Assembly: GCA_025458365.1 (NCBI GenBank)
Contig: JALOSP010000081.1
Span: forward strand, 1 to 6,487
From: Hyphomonadaceae bacterium
GTDB lineage: Bacteria > Pseudomonadota > Alphaproteobacteria > Caulobacterales > Aquidulcibacteraceae
Length of the DNA: 6,487 nucleotides
Direction: 5' to 3'
In this document: positions 6,285 to 6,487 of the stretch, piece after piece
Position numbering within the stretch: position 1 is the first letter of the stretch
Layout of the letters: each line of letters opens with the position of its first letter
Translations under genes and position numbers: made by a program
The notes under the pieces: generated by a model
Told to the model about the DNA's origin: nothing
The model's input: only the letters and a program-made list of their open reading frames with translations
Database searches by the model: none

Positions 6285-6487
6285 TCATCCTGCCGTCAGG
6301 GCCCGCCACAGGGCAGGCTTCAGGCGGGCCGCAGACTGCGGATCGAACTGGCCGGCCAGCAACAGGGCCGCCACCGGCCCCCAGGTGAGCGCGACCACCT
6401 CGCCAGCCGTCCACGCGGGAAACACGCCTGAAGCAGCACCGTCCCGGGCAAAGCCTGCGCTGGCCCGGATATAGGCACTGTCTGGCG
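6285..6487 (-). CDS. C-terminal fragment of a protein, possibly a TetR-family regulator (partial)
   Basis: Sixty-six codons run in from the right edge to a TGA at 6285-6287. The reading has no internal stop, strong G/C bias at third positions and a protein-like ending: a helix-rich stretch WTAGEVVALTWGPVAALLLAG followed by FDPQSAARLKPALWRALTAG. The hydrophobic helix around TWGPVAALL followed by a short charged terminal helix resembles the ligand-binding C-terminus of TetR/AcrR regulators. No DNA-binding domain is in the window, so this is a weak guess. It is convergent with the frameshifted gene, 20 bp apart, with no clear terminator between them. Confidence 0.55.
   Translation of the reverse strand, partial: PDSAYIRASAGFARDGAASGVFPAWTAGEVVALTWGPVAALLLAGQFDPQSAARLKPALWRALTAG

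Noticed and set aside
6300..6330. An 8-bp inverted repeat, GGCCCGCC and GGCGGGCC, with a 15-base loop
   Set aside because: It lies inside the coding end of the right-edge gene and consists only of G and C, as expected by chance from codon bias. No T-run follows.
1..6487. Transposases, CRISPR repeats, tRNA or rRNA genes, phage or defence genes
   Set aside because: Reading both strands showed no such genes, no regularly spaced direct repeats and no terminal inverted repeats with target duplications.

Overview
The window is GC-rich, densely coding bacterial chromosome. Protein style, strong G/C preference at third codon positions and the gene families present suggest an alphaproteobacterium, most likely Sphingomonadales (a Novosphingobium/Sphingobium/Erythrobacter-like genome). 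That placement is an inference from general resemblance, not from a marker gene.

Layout. At the left edge is the last 30 codons of a plus-strand gene recognisable as folC (1-95). A 107-bp gap follows (96-202), in which I see no gene or convincing terminator. From 5586 down to 203 runs a five-gene block, all on the minus strand. In transcription order it is: a short-chain dehydrogenase/reductase (SDR), a large alpha/beta hydrolase, an ATP-dependent DNA ligase of the PP_1105/TIGR04120 type, a membrane family 2 glycosyltransferase, and a 70-residue two-helix membrane protein. SDR and hydrolase overlap by 4 bp (ATGA). Hydrolase and ligase are 6 bp apart, so these three are probably co-transcribed. 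The glycosyltransferase and the small protein follow after about 80 bp and 31 bp and may be on the same message.

The 196-bp divergent region 5587-5782 carries a perfect 11-bp inverted repeat with an 8-bp spacer, the best candidate regulatory site. To its right, on the plus strand, is a conserved-hypothetical gene (5783-6264) whose reading frame is broken near 5945 by what looks like a one-base deletion. The right edge holds the C-terminal 66 codons of a minus-strand gene (6285-6487), possibly a TetR-type regulator.

How the genes work together. The SDR and hydrolase look like a small-molecule oxidation and hydrolysis pair. The ligase belongs to a DNA repair cassette family but here has no cassette partners beside it. 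The glycosyltransferase and small membrane protein act at the membrane. I see no complete new defence or mobile system. The points most worth a second look are the inverted repeat, the frameshifted gene with its accidental or real ATGA junction, the ligase's unusual neighbours, and the altered conserved residues of the SDR.
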